Shown here: positions 24,318 through 33,669 of the stretch, piece by piece
Layout: each line of letters starts with the position of its first letter
Position numbering within the stretch: position 1 is the first letter of the stretch
DNA from: Peribacillus simplex
Lineage (GTDB): Bacteria; Bacillota; Bacilli; Bacillales; DSM-1321
Direction of reading: 5' to 3'
DNA length: 64,000 nucleotides
Assembly: GCF_900156045.1 (NCBI RefSeq)
Contig: NZ_FTMX01000005.1
Span: 186,001 to 250,000, forward strand
The notes under the pieces: generated by a model
Seen by the model: only the letters and a program-made list of their open reading frames with translations
What the model was told of the DNA's origin: nothing
Databases searched by the model: none
Program-made: the position numbers and the translations under genes

Positions 24318-25199
24318 TCAGTTCTCCAATAAACGTTCTTGATTAGGATTGCCCTGAACAAACAAATGGGAAGATGGCATTAGAATTTGATTCTCATGTA
24401 AAGCAGTCATCATTTCAAACCTCACGCTTCTCGATGTTTCAAAGTAATCATCAGGTTTCACAAGTCCCACTATACATAGTTCATATCCAACATATTTAAG
24501 ATTCGGATTTAAATCCGTAATGCCAATGTACCTAAAATCCTCTTCAGGTGTATCATCTTCTAGTCTTAGAAGGCTTTCACCATACTTCTCATTACAGATA
24601 ATACATATATTCTCCAACAGCCGTTTTACCCTTTCGGGATTTTCTTGATAACTTACTGTGATGCGTTCAATGATTCGCATTCTTCCTTTATTAAAATTTT
24701 GAATCGTCCTGATTTCACTGTGTGGGATGGTCAGCAATTTTCCTGACCATTCCCTGATCTGCATGAACCGGATACCGATTTCCTCAATCGTCCCGGAACT
24801 TGTCCCATTAAAGGTCACAAAATTCCCTACCCGGAATTCGTTATCTGAAAGCCTTACGAATCCCAATAAGATATCCTTAAGCATTTGCTGAGCCGCAAAT
24901 CCGATCACGACCCCTACAATCCCAGCTCCAGCCATGATTCCTTTTATGTCTATAAACTGGCCAATCAGATAAATGAGGAAAAGTCCTGCAAGGCCGTACC
25001 TTAGAGCAGAACGAGTAACCCCCTGTATCGTTCTTTCGACTTCTTCCACAAAAAAATCAGATCTCTTAAAGAACCATTCAACCATTTTATTCAAAATATA
25101 ATAAACGGCCAATAACAGTAAAGCTAATATAAAAAGCCTCAATACTAAAAATTCTTCCAAATAATCCATAGCCTGTTCTGTAAATTTCAAGACATTCAT
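24318..25199 (-). CDS. MscS-family mechanosensitive channel
   Basis: 293 aa. Helices at ~15-35 and ~65-85, then the pore helix with the Ala/Gly pattern (IMAGAGIVGVVIGFAAQQML, KDILLGFVRLSDNEFRVGNF) and a beta domain (GTIEEIGIRFMQIREWSGKL, TIPHSEIRTIQNFNKG). These are hallmarks of YkuT/MscS-type small-conductance channels that release osmolytes on hypo-osmotic shock. The ATG follows TGGAGGTGG. It lies 21 bp downstream of the Spo0M-like gene on the same strand, so they are probably co-transcribed. Confidence 0.92.
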   Translation of the reverse strand: MNVLKFTEQAMDYLEEFLVLRLFILALLLLAVYYILNKMVEWFFKRSDFFVEEVERTIQGVTRSALRYGLAGLFLIYLIGQFIDIKGIMAGAGIVGVVIGFAAQQMLKDILLGFVRLSDNEFRVGNFVTFNGTSSGTIEEIGIRFMQIREWSGKLLTIPHSEIRTIQNFNKGRMRIIERITVSYQENPERVKRLLENICIICNEKYGESLLRLEDDTPEEDFRYIGITDLNPNLKYVGYELCIVGLVKPDDYFETSRSVRFEMMTALHENQILMPSSHLFVQGNPNQERLLEN

Positions 25200-25220
25200 G
25201 TTTCCACCTCCATTTCCACT

Positions 25221-25613
25221 TTATTCAGAATCGATTAAAATCCAGTCATCATCCTTGCCTATTATCCCTTTATCAAGGATAAGTCTCGTTTTAAGGCGAT
25301 AGGAAACCCCCCGCTTATAAGGCTCCTTTAATATAGGCAGACAAAAGTTAAAAGGAATTTCATTGCTTTCCCCTGAATTAATCTCTCTTGAAGACAAAAT
25401 GGTGCTCGTTTTAAGGATTTCTTCCATTCCCGTAGAATGAGTATCCATGATCAAATCACATTCAATCCTTCTTATTCTTTGCGCAAGGGTACCACCCTTA
25501 ATCAAGAAATATCCATTTATGCATTCACCAGATTTATACGTATTTTTCGGAAGGATTAAATCTATTTGTGCAGAACCTATCCCTAAAAGTAACAAAGATT
25601 TTCTAAGTATCAA
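25221..25613 (-). CDS. Spo0M-like (sporulation-control, arrestin-fold) protein
   Basis: About 130 aa from the TTG at 25613, 8-9 nt behind TGGAG. It starts LRKSLLLLGIGSAQIDLILP and continues GECINGYFLIKGGTLAQRIR RIECDL, SREINSGESNEIPFNFCLPI; these match the N-terminal half of Spo0M/SpoOM family proteins. Full family members are ~255 aa with two arrestin-like sandwiches; this one is a short, single-domain form. Spo0M controls early sporulation and interacts with the envelope or cytoskeleton in B. subtilis; the role of the short form is unknown. Confidence 0.8.
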   Translation of the reverse strand: MILRKSLLLLGIGSAQIDLILPKNTYKSGECINGYFLIKGGTLAQRIRRIECDLIMDTHSTGMEEILKTSTILSSREINSGESNEIPFNFCLPILKEPYKRGVSYRLKTRLILDKGIIGKDDDWILIDSE

Positions 25614-25703
25614 AGAATACACTCCATTTATATTTATTTGTTTTTCTATTAAACCCACATGTTTATACATTTCCTTAAGGGCTGCATGATCCGGACTACA
25701 AAA

Positions 25704-25870
25704 AAACCTTTACCATTTTGGTAAAGGTTTTCTAAAAATAAATAGACCTTTACCAATAGGTAAGGTCTGGCTAACAACAATATGCTGCCAACAACACCGA
25801 GAGCAAAGAGCTCCGTAATGACGACATTGTTGTAAAAGCTACTCCCCTTTGGAGAATGTATTAAAGTATA
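25704..25870 (-). ncRNA. Candidate small transcript with twin hairpins
   Basis: A strong minus-strand promoter lies at 25877-25906 (TTGACA, 18 bp, TATTAT). The predicted RNA carries AAAGGGGAG, a short hydrophobic reading frame without a clear start (ITELFALGVVGSILLLARPY), and two stem-loops. The last stem, AAACCTTTACCA/TGGTAAAGGTTT (25704-25730), is followed by T-rich sequence; the first is AGACCTTACC/GGTAAAGGTCT (25744-25768). It could be a regulatory RNA or a small membrane-toxin message. No known family recognised. Confidence 0.4.
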
Positions 25871-25876
25871 TAATTT

Positions 25877-25906
25877 ATAATACGGTAGGATTAGAAAGTT
25901 TGTCAA
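25877..25906 (-). promoter_or_regulatory. Consensus-like promoter of the orphan small transcript
   Basis: TTGACA (25906-25901), 18-bp spacer, TATTAT (25882-25877) on the minus strand. Confidence 0.65.
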
Positions 25907-26268
25907 ACCTTTATATTTTATTATTTTCAAGCTCTTCCCGGAAAATTCGGGTTCTTTGTACATATCTTGATATTAATGAAAAATATAATGAATTAACTTG
26001 TCCCTTTATTGCAAAAGTATTAAATGCTGGGTTTTAAATAGACCAGTTGGTGGAATAAGTATGTAACAGCCAAGTCCTTACAAATGGATGAACGCTCCTT
26101 TCAAAAAGAATAAAGTGAACAAACTATGTATATATAAAATTTTATTTAAAAATTATCAAAATTTCTCTTTTACTTACGCCAATCATGTTGTAATATAAAT
26201 GTAACAATTGTAATATTAATTAAACTTTCGTTACATAAGTATCCTATTAGGGATTGGGGAGATAAAAT

Positions 26269-26802
26269 ATGAAAAAATTTTCAAGTATGCTATTATCCAT
26301 TATCATTTTATTTTTCACATTAAGCGGTCAGGTTACCGCAAAAACGACATCACAGAATTTGTCTGACGCAAATGCATTAAAGATAGCCGATAATGCCAGC
26401 AAACATTTTTGGAATGCTTTACATGGGTACAAAACCCGTTCATGTTCACAAAAAACTTTCAATTATAAAGGGACAGCGTATTCATACCTTTGCCAAGAGT
26501 TTAATACAAAAGATAAATTGACTTCCTACTTAGCAGAGACATTTACTAATAATGCTGTTGAAAAAGGGCTGAACAAATATAGTTACATTACCCATAAAGG
26601 GAAATTAGCCCGTCCAATCGGAGACGGCGACAGCATGTTAGAGTGGAGAAAAGCAAAAATTAAACTGGTCTATCAAAAAACTAACGTTAGATCCTACAAT
26701 TTAACTGTACCTACTGTCGACGGTGACTCAGTAAAAAGAACAGTTACCTTTTATAAGTCCGGATCCACTTGGAAAGTTAATCAGTTCGATGCAGTTCAAT
26801 AA
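26269..26802 (+). CDS. IseA-family inhibitor of DL-endopeptidases
   Basis: 177 aa with a signal peptide (residues ~1-24, cleavage after VTA). Conserved IseA (YoeB) features: ASKHFWNALHGYKTRSCSQK, FNYKGTAYSYLCQEFNTKDK, THKGKLARPIGDGDSMLEWR, RTVTFYKSGSTWKVNQF; the paired cysteines (SCS, LCQE) are present. IseA is secreted to the cell wall and inhibits LytE/LytF-type endopeptidases, moderating autolysis. ATG behind GGGGAG. Single gene with its own terminator. In B. subtilis the gene responds to envelope-stress two-component control; no such site was identified here. Confidence 0.9.
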   Translation: MKKFSSMLLSIIILFFTLSGQVTAKTTSQNLSDANALKIADNASKHFWNALHGYKTRSCSQKTFNYKGTAYSYLCQEFNTKDKLTSYLAETFTNNAVEKGLNKYSYITHKGKLARPIGDGDSMLEWRKAKIKLVYQKTNVRSYNLTVPTVDGDSVKRTVTFYKSGSTWKVNQFDAVQ

Positions 26803-26818
26803 TAAAATGGTTTAAATG

Positions 26819-26877
26819 TAACGCCTCATGTGCTGTATAGTTAGTTAAAAACTATATTTCATATGAGGTGTTTTTCT
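26819..26877 (+). terminator. Terminator of the iseA-like gene
   Basis: ACGCCTCAT / ATGAGGTGT arms with a long loop that itself contains TAGTTAGTT/AAAAACTA, then TTTTT. Confidence 0.65.
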
Positions 26878-26979
26878 GTTTTCCGTTGAAATTCGAGAAA
26901 TAATCTTACAGACTTGTAACAGCTCACTTTTCACTTCAGGGAACTTTTAATCAAAAAAAACACAGCTAGATGCTGTGCC

Positions 26980-27969
26980 TTAACGGATTTTTGCCTTACG
27001 GAAGCCTTGATAGGAATCGTAGGCGGCAAAAAAGATGGAGATGAGTATGAGCCCCCAGTAAATCGAGGTTTTCCATTCATCGATTGAAAATAGTGTTTTT
27101 TGGTAGGCAATGAATTCAGGGTTCAATAAATCAGGATTACTGATGATGATGATGAAAGTCAGAGTGGATAACAGCTGGTATATGGCATGAATTAAGGCTA
27201 GTTTCAGGGTCCATCGTCTTAAAAATAATTTATAAATCGCCAAGAGCACCCCGATGATGACGACGCATGATACCAGCAGCCAATAGGAATTCAATACTTC
27301 TTGATTGAAAGAAGGTGTCACGAAAATGAGACTGCCATTTCTTTTTTCATAGACTCCTAAGAGGTTTGCTGCATTGAAATAAAGGGCCGCGAAGACAGAA
27401 AGACCTAACAAACTCGCAAAAATTTCGATCATAGGAACCGCTTTTTTCTTTGAAATGTTCGGAATATCTTTTAGGTTTTCCGGTGTCCATGGTTTCAAGT
27501 CTTTTGTTAAAGGCGACTGGTCTTTTGAAGTATCCACGCGTTCTAAAATGGCAAATGAAATCGTTAACCAGAAAAACACTTGGATACCTGTACTGATCAT
27601 ACCCGAAATCCCTTTCCCGATTATTATCAAAATTGCGTCAACAACCGTATTACCCATATCCCGAAAAGGATTATCCCCTACTAATCCGATTAGTGAAATG
27701 ACTGCAGCGATTGGTAAAATCATTTTCAACAGACAGATATAAACATCAAAATAACGCGGTCCAATCAGATGCATCGGCCGATCGCGATAACGACTTGCAA
27801 GTGTAACCGGATCTCCTAATTTTAAAAGGACGGCTTTCACGTCTTGCTCCGTATGATCCACCGGAAGCATATCTTCGATTGTAGATTGAAGTTCAAGCGC
27901 AATATCCTCCCGGCTTTTTTCTGGCAGCCTGCGGGTCACTTCCTGAATATAAAGTTCAATCAGCTCCAT
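26980..27969 (-). CDS. HAAS-domain membrane protein, partner of PadR
   Basis: 329 aa. Residues ~1-65 (MELIELYIQEVTRRLPEKSR EDIALELQSTIEDML ... LGDPVTLASRYRDRP) form the HAAS helical domain typical of proteins encoded next to PadR regulators. About six membrane helices follow (e.g. LLKMILPIAAVISLIGLVGD, SYWLLVSCVVIIGVLLAIYK). Its start overlaps the padR gene by 14 bp, so translation is coupled. HAAS proteins are thought to act in membrane-associated signalling with PadR; the signal is unknown. Confidence 0.85.
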   Translation of the reverse strand: MELIELYIQEVTRRLPEKSREDIALELQSTIEDMLPVDHTEQDVKAVLLKLGDPVTLASRYRDRPMHLIGPRYFDVYICLLKMILPIAAVISLIGLVGDNPFRDMGNTVVDAILIIIGKGISGMISTGIQVFFWLTISFAILERVDTSKDQSPLTKDLKPWTPENLKDIPNISKKKAVPMIEIFASLLGLSVFAALYFNAANLLGVYEKRNGSLIFVTPSFNQEVLNSYWLLVSCVVIIGVLLAIYKLFLRRWTLKLALIHAIYQLLSTLTFIIIISNPDLLNPEFIAYQKTLFSIDEWKTSIYWGLILISIFFAAYDSYQGFRKAKIR

Positions 27970-28303
27970 CTTCTCCCTCTCCTTTTAATAATATATAAAG
28001 CTCTTGAGAAGTTTTTTCCCATTCTTCCTTTAACTGAGTGAATATTTCTCCCCCATAATCGCTTAAAGCATAGTACTTGCGCGGTCTACTTTCAGAAGTA
28101 TCCCAGCTGCTGGTGACCAATTCTTGTTTTTCCAGGCGGCGAAGCAAAGGATATAAAGTACTTTGATCAATGGTAATTCCCGACTTCTCTAAACGCTGGA
28201 CAAGCGAGTACCCATACTGAGGGGTTTTGAGCTGACTTAGAACAGCTAACGTCAAAGTGCCTCTGCGCAGCTCAGTGGTTAATGAATTCAGTAAATTGCT
28301 CAT
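27956..28303 (-). CDS. PadR-family transcriptional regulator
   Basis: 115 aa. LRRGTLTLAVLSQLKTPQYG YSLVQRLEKSG, STLYPLLRRLEKQELVTSSW and SRPRKYYALSDYG are the defining PadR winged-helix motifs. No extended C-terminal domain, so it belongs to the short PadR-s2 type. It is first in a two-gene unit with the HAAS protein. ATG behind GAGGTGATT. Repeated sites upstream suggest autorepression. Confidence 0.92.
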   Translation of the reverse strand: MSNLLNSLTTELRRGTLTLAVLSQLKTPQYGYSLVQRLEKSGITIDQSTLYPLLRRLEKQELVTSSWDTSESRPRKYYALSDYGGEIFTQLKEEWEKTSQELYILLKGEGEDGAD

Positions 28304-28319
28304 CCAATCACCTCTTCTC

Positions 28320-28354
28320 TATACTATGTGACGTACACCATACCTTATACTATG
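28320..28354 (-). promoter_or_regulatory. Repeated motif upstream of padR
   Basis: TATACTATG occurs twice (28320-28328 and 28346-28354), 26 bp apart, just ahead of the padR ribosome binding site. PadR regulators often bind such spaced repeats at their own promoter. Assignment is inference. Confidence 0.45.
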
Positions 28355-28423
28355 CATCATACACTATTTAAGTTCTTACAACACCATGAAAATGAAAATA
28401 TATTTTATTTAAAGCATAAAAAA

Positions 28424-28451
28424 GAGAAGCGTTTCACGCCTCTCCGTTTTG
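28424..28451 (-). terminator. Terminator of the FAH-family gene
   Basis: GAGAGGCGTGAAACGCTTCTC hairpin followed by TTTTTT on the minus strand. Confidence 0.75.
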
Positions 28452-28575
28452 CTTTATTAATATCACACAAGAATGACACATAATATCATCGTCCAGATAA
28501 TTGGACCACTCCTTGTATTAAGGTTGCCATCTTTTGAGTTTTCTGGGCATCCGTCACTTTCAAATTCTGAAAAAC

Positions 28576-29373
28576 TTACTGAACCTCATTACATAATTGA
28601 CCGATGTTCTCGACTTCAACTACGACCTCATCCCCCGACTTGATCGGGCAGCTGCCAGATGGTGAACCCGTGGCCAAAATGTCACCGGGCTCCAGTGTCA
28701 TTACCTGTGAAAGCCAGCTGATTAGAAACGGAATGCTCAGAGACATTTCATTGGTATTTCCGTCTTGGACAACGCGGCCGTTTAAAGTGGTCACAATCCG
28801 CAAATTAGTCGGATCTACCCCGGTAACGATGCAAGGTCCCAAAGGTCCGAATGTATCAAATCCTTTGCCCCGCGTAAACTGTGGATCTTTTTTTGTAAGA
28901 TCTCTTGCTGTGACGTCATTAAATATCGTGCAACCGAACACATAATCAAGCGCATCTTCTTCTTTGATGTTTTTTCCGCGCTTTCCGATCACCAAGGCTA
29001 CTTCCCCTTCAAGTTCCACTTGGTTGGATAGCTCGTTTGGAGGAAGGATAATTTTCTCCTTGTCTGCAATAAGCGAAGATAATGGCTTTAAGAAAAGAAA
29101 TGGTTCTACAAGGTTCGCCTCTCCCCCTGTTTCCTTTGCATGACCTGCATATGTCCAGCCGAAATTAACAACTTTCGAAGGTTTTACAGGTTCCAGAATT
29201 TTCACGTCACTATATTTCAGCTCTACCCCGTCATACTTTATTTCCTTGTTGACAAGTTCAGCAAAACTGCTGGACAGTTGTAATATCATCTCATCCTCAA
29301 CAATACCGTAATGTATCTTGCCCTGTTGATTCTGATAGCGAACTATTTTTTGTGTTTTTTGTAGCACATGCAT
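28576..29373 (-). CDS. Fumarylacetoacetate hydrolase family protein
   Basis: 265 aa from the ATG at 29373 behind AAAGGAG (10 nt); the 26 codons before it are not supported. Core motifs: NFGWTYAGHAKETG, FLFLKPLSSL, VELEGEVALVIGKRGKNI with the metal-binding Glu residues, FNDVTARDL, KGFDTFGPLGPCIV and DILATGSPSGSCPIKSGDEV. Members hydrolyse or decarboxylate oxo-acids (acylpyruvate, fumarylpyruvate, homoprotocatechuate intermediates) using Mg2+/Mn2+; the exact substrate is not deducible. No catabolic neighbours. Confidence 0.88.
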   Translation of the reverse strand: MHVLQKTQKIVRYQNQQGKIHYGIVEDEMILQLSSSFAELVNKEIKYDGVELKYSDVKILEPVKPSKVVNFGWTYAGHAKETGGEANLVEPFLFLKPLSSLIADKEKIILPPNELSNQVELEGEVALVIGKRGKNIKEEDALDYVFGCTIFNDVTARDLTKKDPQFTRGKGFDTFGPLGPCIVTGVDPTNLRIVTTLNGRVVQDGNTNEMSLSIPFLISWLSQVMTLEPGDILATGSPSGSCPIKSGDEVVVEVENIGQLCNEVQ

Positions 29374-29644
29374 GATGAATAAACTCCTTTGATAAGTAAG
29401 GTATACTGACCTTAGAAAATTTAAAAGCCGGGTCTCCACCGAAGTTTCCAACTCTATAACAGATAGCTCAACAATGTGCTCAGAAAGTGCAGCCGTGGTG
29501 GTAGATTATTTTATTCGATTTCATAGAAAAGTTCAATAATGAGCAATGAAATGTAGTTGAAGCACTGACACTTACTTTAAAACAATAAGTCAGACGAAAC
29601 GTATGCAGTGGATCGTTCATATGTCTAAAAATTTTTTTATATGT

Positions 29645-31078
29645 TTATATGGTCTTTTTTTTAATAAAAGGGACAGTATCTTGAGAGTGTTCCCAACATT
29701 CAAGATTTTCAAGCCCTTTAATGCTGTCTTTATAAAAAACAGGATCTTGACCAGCTTTTTTCTGTTTCATATAATCACTTAATGCTGCAAAAGCTACTTT
29801 TGATAATAAGAAAACAGCAATTAAGTTTACGATAACCATCAAGCCCATAAATAAATCTGCTAAATCCCATACAAGCTCTACCTTTGCAATCGAACCGAAT
29901 ACAATCATTGCGAACGCGCCTATTCGATAAAGAATCAACCATACTTTACTTGAGTGTAAAAATCGAATATTTGTTTCCCCATAATAATAGTTACCAATTA
30001 GCGAACCGAATGCAAATAGGAAAACAAAGATCGCAAGACAACCTGATGCCCAGGAACCGATGTGTTCACTTAATGAAGTTTGTGTAAGTGCAATGCCAGT
30101 TAGCCCTGGTTGTTTATAAGCATCCGAAAGTAAAATAATAAATGCTGTGCTTGTACAGATAATCAGTGTATCCGTCAATACGCCAAATGCCTGAATCAGT
30201 CCTTGTTTCACCGGATGACTTGTTTTTGCAGTTGCGGCAACGTTTGGCGCACTCCCCATACCAGCCTCATTCGAGAATAAACCACGTTTAACCCCATTCA
30301 TGAACGCAGCGCCGATTGAACCGCCTGCAAGTTGTTCAAAGCCAAACGCGTTATTAATAATAAGAGAAAGAATTTCCGGCATTTTGGTAATGTTCATTGC
30401 TACGACAAATAATGCCATTCCAAGGTATAACACACCAAGAATCATAACCTTATATTCAGAAATTTTTGCAATACGCTTTACACCGCCAAAGATAATCGCA
30501 GCGAAAGCAAGTGTCATAAGAATCCCTACAGTTAAACGATCTGCACCAAATGAGTTCTCAAAAGCAATTGTAACGGTATTTGATTGTACAGAATTGAATA
30601 CAAGACCGAAAGAAAGCGTAATTAAAATGGAGAATAATACTCCCATCCAACGTTTGTTCAATCCTTTTTCCATATAATAGGATGGACCACCTCGGAAACC
30701 AGTTTTATCTTTTACTTTATATACTTGTGCTAACGTACTTTCAATAAAGCTGGTTGCCGAGCTAATAATTGCAATAATCCACATCCAGAAAATAGCTCCA
30801 GGACCGCCTAATGCAATCGCAATCGCAATTCCTGTGATATTGCCTGTTCCAACTCGAGCGGCCATACCGATACAGAACGCTTGAAAGGGAGAAACGCTGT
30901 CTTTAGAACCCTTTCTTCCTTCCATTAATACACGGACCATTTCCTTTAACATTCTAACCTGTACAAATTTCATTTTATATGTGAAATAAATCCCACAAGA
31001 AACAAGCATAATAATTAATAATTTTGACCAAAGGAAATCATTCGTTACGCCAACTACATCATGTAATAATTGTTGCAT
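29645..31078 (-). CDS. AGCS-family sodium:alanine/glycine symporter
   Basis: 477 aa, ~10 membrane helices. Family signatures: GSKDSVSPFQAFCIGMAARVG, GTGNITGIAIAIALGGPGAIF, FRGGPSYYMEKGLNKRW, and NGVKRGLFSNEAGMGSAPNV. It imports small neutral amino acids with Na+ (alanine, glycine or glutamine in relatives). It lies 153 bp downstream of the asparaginase gene on the same strand, so uptake of amino acids and deamidation may be linked. Closest B. subtilis relative by pattern is AlsT/YrbD type. Confidence 0.92.
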   Translation of the reverse strand: MQQLLHDVVGVTNDFLWSKLLIIMLVSCGIYFTYKMKFVQVRMLKEMVRVLMEGRKGSKDSVSPFQAFCIGMAARVGTGNITGIAIAIALGGPGAIFWMWIIAIISSATSFIESTLAQVYKVKDKTGFRGGPSYYMEKGLNKRWMGVLFSILITLSFGLVFNSVQSNTVTIAFENSFGADRLTVGILMTLAFAAIIFGGVKRIAKISEYKVMILGVLYLGMALFVVAMNITKMPEILSLIINNAFGFEQLAGGSIGAAFMNGVKRGLFSNEAGMGSAPNVAATAKTSHPVKQGLIQAFGVLTDTLIICTSTAFIILLSDAYKQPGLTGIALTQTSLSEHIGSWASGCLAIFVFLFAFGSLIGNYYYGETNIRFLHSSKVWLILYRIGAFAMIVFGSIAKVELVWDLADLFMGLMVIVNLIAVFLLSKVAFAALSDYMKQKKAGQDPVFYKDSIKGLENLECWEHSQDTVPFIKKKTI

Positions 31079-31149
31079 TTAAACACCTCTTATTAAAATT
31101 TACTAACTTAGAAGATACATATGGCTTTTTCTCTGTAAAAAAAGATCAA

Positions 31150-31172
31150 CTTCATCAACTGATGAAGTTTGT
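31150..31172 (-). terminator. Hairpin between ansA and the symporter gene
   Basis: ACTTCATC / GATGAAGT stem, then TGATCTTTTTTT on the minus strand; may attenuate read-through from the asparaginase gene. Confidence 0.55.
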
Positions 31173-31231
31173 CCAAAATCAGGAGTTTATAGCCCCCAAA
31201 TATTTGTGTTAATAGACTAATTAGCATTATT

Positions 31232-32227
31232 TCAAAAATATAAGGAAATATCTGCTGCAATCGTTGTTTCCATCATTTCTTTTACCTTTTTAGGATCTGT
31301 TGTTTTTCCTAGCACCCACATCAATTTCGGCACGATTGCTTCTGTGTTCATATTTTTAGAACGTACTACACGATCATGGTCAATTTTCCGACCAACTTCA
31401 TATATACCCATGTCTTCTCCTTCTTCTAGACATTGAGTCGTAATGACAACCGATACACCGTGATCTGTCAATTCAATTAATTTAGCTAAAATGTTGCGCA
31501 CTTGAAAAGGTACACCGCCACTTCCATAGCTCTCCACAACCACTCCTTTATACAAACCTTTTAGGCAGTCAAAAAATTCTGGTTTTATCCCAGGATGTAA
31601 TTTCACAACCGCCACATCTGTACAAAGTGATGTATCTAATTGAATGTGTTTCCTTTTTTTGAATTGAATGGATTTATTATATTCAATATGGTCATCATGT
31701 ATCGATGCAACATACGGATAATTAATACTTTCAAAGGCATCATAGCTTTTCGTTCTAAGCTTAATCGCTCTTGTCCCTTGAATGACTTTGCCGTCAAATA
31801 CAATATATACCCCACCTATTTCTTCACAAGCAAAACGAATGGCATCTGAAATGTTTCGTTTTGCATCTGTTTTACTATACGAAATAGGAATTTGCGAACC
31901 TGTAATTACAATCGGTTTTGATGCATCTTGTAACATATAAGAAATTGCAGCTGATGTGTAAGCCATTGTATCGGTACCATGCGTAATAATGAAGCCATCG
32001 TACTGATCGTAATGTTCGTAAATAGCATTCGCCAAGTCTATCCAAAACTCTGGTTGCATGTTGGTGCTATCAATGTTCATTAACTCCTTCGTATCAATAC
32101 GGCAACGTACATTTAATTCAGGTATGTAACTTAATAAATCATCGGCGTGCAGTTCAGGTGCCAGTCCGTTTTCTCCTTCAAGTGAGGCTACTGTTCCACC
32201 AGTCGTAATCAACATTAATTTTTTCAA
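31232..32227 (-). CDS. Type I L-asparaginase
   Basis: 331 aa cytoplasmic asparaginase. Active-site Thr motifs are intact: [20 protein letters not shown] near the N-terminus and [20 protein letters not shown]; also [31 protein letters not shown]. It hydrolyses L-asparagine to aspartate and ammonia. The start is a TTG at 32227 behind GGGGAG. A promoter with paired direct repeats lies upstream. No aspartase gene follows, unlike the ansAB operon of B. subtilis; the next gene is an amino-acid symporter. Confidence 0.92.
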   Translation of the reverse strand: MKKLMLITTGGTVASLEGENGLAPELHADDLLSYIPELNVRCRIDTKELMNIDSTNMQPEFWIDLANAIYEHYDQYDGFIITHGTDTMAYTSAAISYMLQDASKPIVITGSQIPISYSKTDAKRNISDAIRFACEEIGGVYIVFDGKVIQGTRAIKLRTKSYDAFESINYPYVASIHDDHIEYNKSIQFKKRKHIQLDTSLCTDVAVVKLHPGIKPEFFDCLKGLYKGVVVESYGSGGVPFQVRNILAKLIELTDHGVSVVITTQCLEEGEDMGIYEVGRKIDHDRVVRSKNMNTEAIVPKLMWVLGKTTDPKKVKEMMETTIAADISLYF

Positions 32228-32266
32228 TGATAATGTCTCCCCTACTACAATATGTTTTCAAAAAAG

Positions 32267-32340
32267 TATTCAATTCGCATGCATTTATTCAATTCGCGTA
32301 CATTCCATGTAATTATATTAACATAAACATAATAATTCAA
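32267..32340 (-). promoter_or_regulatory. Asparaginase promoter with two 12-bp direct repeats
   Basis: Minus strand TTGAAT (32340-32335), 17 bp, TATAAT (32317-32312). Just downstream TATTCAATTCGC (as read on +) occurs twice, at 32267-32278 and 32286-32297, 19 bp apart. The position behind the -10 fits a repressor site, perhaps for an AnsR-type protein. Confidence 0.65.
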
Positions 32341-32648
32341 GATAAAAATTTTCAATTTTTGTACACTACTTTTTTTTGAATCCACAGAATGATTTTTACT
32401 TCCTGAATAATCTGAGCTGAGTTCTATTACTATACGTGAACCATTTCGTGAAATGACGTACAATAATATTCTTCTGCACGCAAAAAAAGCGATCCATCAT
32501 CTAAGAATCGCATTTGTTCTATTTAACTATTTCTGATTCAACTAAACTGCCTTAAAGACAGTTCTGATTTCATGATATCAAAAAAATTTCCCATAACAGC
32601 GTTATCGTAACAGAGACATACTCTGTGTAATGCCATGCTCCCAAAGGA

Positions 32649-32805
32649 TTATGGTTTTAAAACGACTTTTATACAATCATCCTCACGATTATTAAAAATT
32701 TGATAACCATGACTTGCGTCTTCAAGGGACATTTTGTGTGTGATAATTTCCCTTGGGTCAAATTTTCTTAGTTGTTTAGGATATAAACCCAGAACAATTA
32801 TAGGT
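32649..32805 (-). pseudogene. 3' fragment of a zinc-dependent alcohol dehydrogenase
   Basis: The minus strand reads RKFDPREIITHKMSLEDASH then GYQIFNNREDDCIKVVLKP and stop. This is the C-terminal end of class III-like / formaldehyde-dehydrogenase-type medium-chain dehydrogenases. No Rossmann or zinc-binding parts remain; the fragment begins 18 bp after the GTP cyclohydrolase gene. The remaining intergenic bases (32341-32648) hold nothing else recognised. Confidence 0.8.
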
Positions 32806-32822
32806 GTAGAAGCAGGATGAGA

Positions 32823-33578
32823 TTAGTCATTTGGACAAATCTTCTCTTCCTCTAAATGACCTGAACGTTTTATCTTTGTCTGGAGATAATTCTCATTAAA
32901 CTCCGAAATATCTCCCCATAAAGGCTTTCTACCTGCAACCTCCAAACCGGCGTTTTTCAAAGCTTCCAACTTTTTGGGGTTATTGGTCATAAGTGTAACC
33001 GGCTTGGATCTTAGTGTTTTCAATACTAATATCGCGTCATTATAGTTTCTGGAATCATCAACAAAACCCAGTTTTTTATTAGCATCAACTGTATCATAGC
33101 CATTTTCCTGAAGGATATAAGCCAGTGCCTTACTAAAGAGGCCAATTCCTCTTCCTTCATGATTGGCTAGATAAAACAACGCACCCACACCATGTTCCAC
33201 TATCATTTTCATGGATTTTTTCAATTGATAACCGCAGTCGCATCGCTTACTGCCAAATATGTCACCTGTATGACAAATGGAATGCATTCTGATAATGGCA
33301 TCATCACCATTTGAAAAGTCACCATATACTAACACACTTGATTGCTGCAATTCAGCTAAATTAACAGAAGATAATTTCTCAATAATTCTCTCATAGTTTT
33401 CTGTTACTTCGTCACAATTTAGCCAACAATACCATTTAAACACTACCGTCTCCCCATATAAGTTAACTGGTAGTCGAATGGGACCAACTAAATAAATTGC
33501 CTTTTTATCTATTTTAATTAACCGAATTTTATCTTCTATAACTGAAAGAACTTTCGAATCAAACTTTGTTTGGGTCAT
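32823..33578 (-). CDS. GTP cyclohydrolase II (RibA-like)
   Basis: 251 aa from the ATG at 33578, 8 nt behind AAGGAG; the GTG 9 nt upstream overlaps that site. Key motifs: MHSICHTGDIFGSKRCDCGY with the three zinc cysteines, YLANHEGRGIGLFSKALAY, DSRNYNDAILVLKTL and VTLMTNNPKKLEALKNAGLE. It opens GTP to the first riboflavin precursor. It is a single-domain form without the RibB (DHBP synthase) half and stands outside a rib operon, so it is probably an accessory copy. The N-terminal ~60 residues are atypical for RibA, leaving room for a variant reaction. Confidence 0.88.
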   Translation of the reverse strand: MTQTKFDSKVLSVIEDKIRLIKIDKKAIYLVGPIRLPVNLYGETVVFKWYCWLNCDEVTENYERIIEKLSSVNLAELQQSSVLVYGDFSNGDDAIIRMHSICHTGDIFGSKRCDCGYQLKKSMKMIVEHGVGALFYLANHEGRGIGLFSKALAYILQENGYDTVDANKKLGFVDDSRNYNDAILVLKTLRSKPVTLMTNNPKKLEALKNAGLEVAGRKPLWGDISEFNENYLQTKIKRSGHLEEEKICPND

Positions 33579-33669
33579 GAGTTTCACTCCTTTTTTGAGT
33601 TAGTTTAAGCATCGATGCAAAATTTATCCCATTAGAATTTTTCTCAGCTTCTATGAACTATTTTACTTT

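Noticed and set aside
25649-25963. 104-codon minus-strand ORF as a normal gene
   Set aside because: It runs through a promoter, two hairpins and the ribosome binding region of the next gene and lacks a start signal; only the shorter transcript within it is kept as a candidate.
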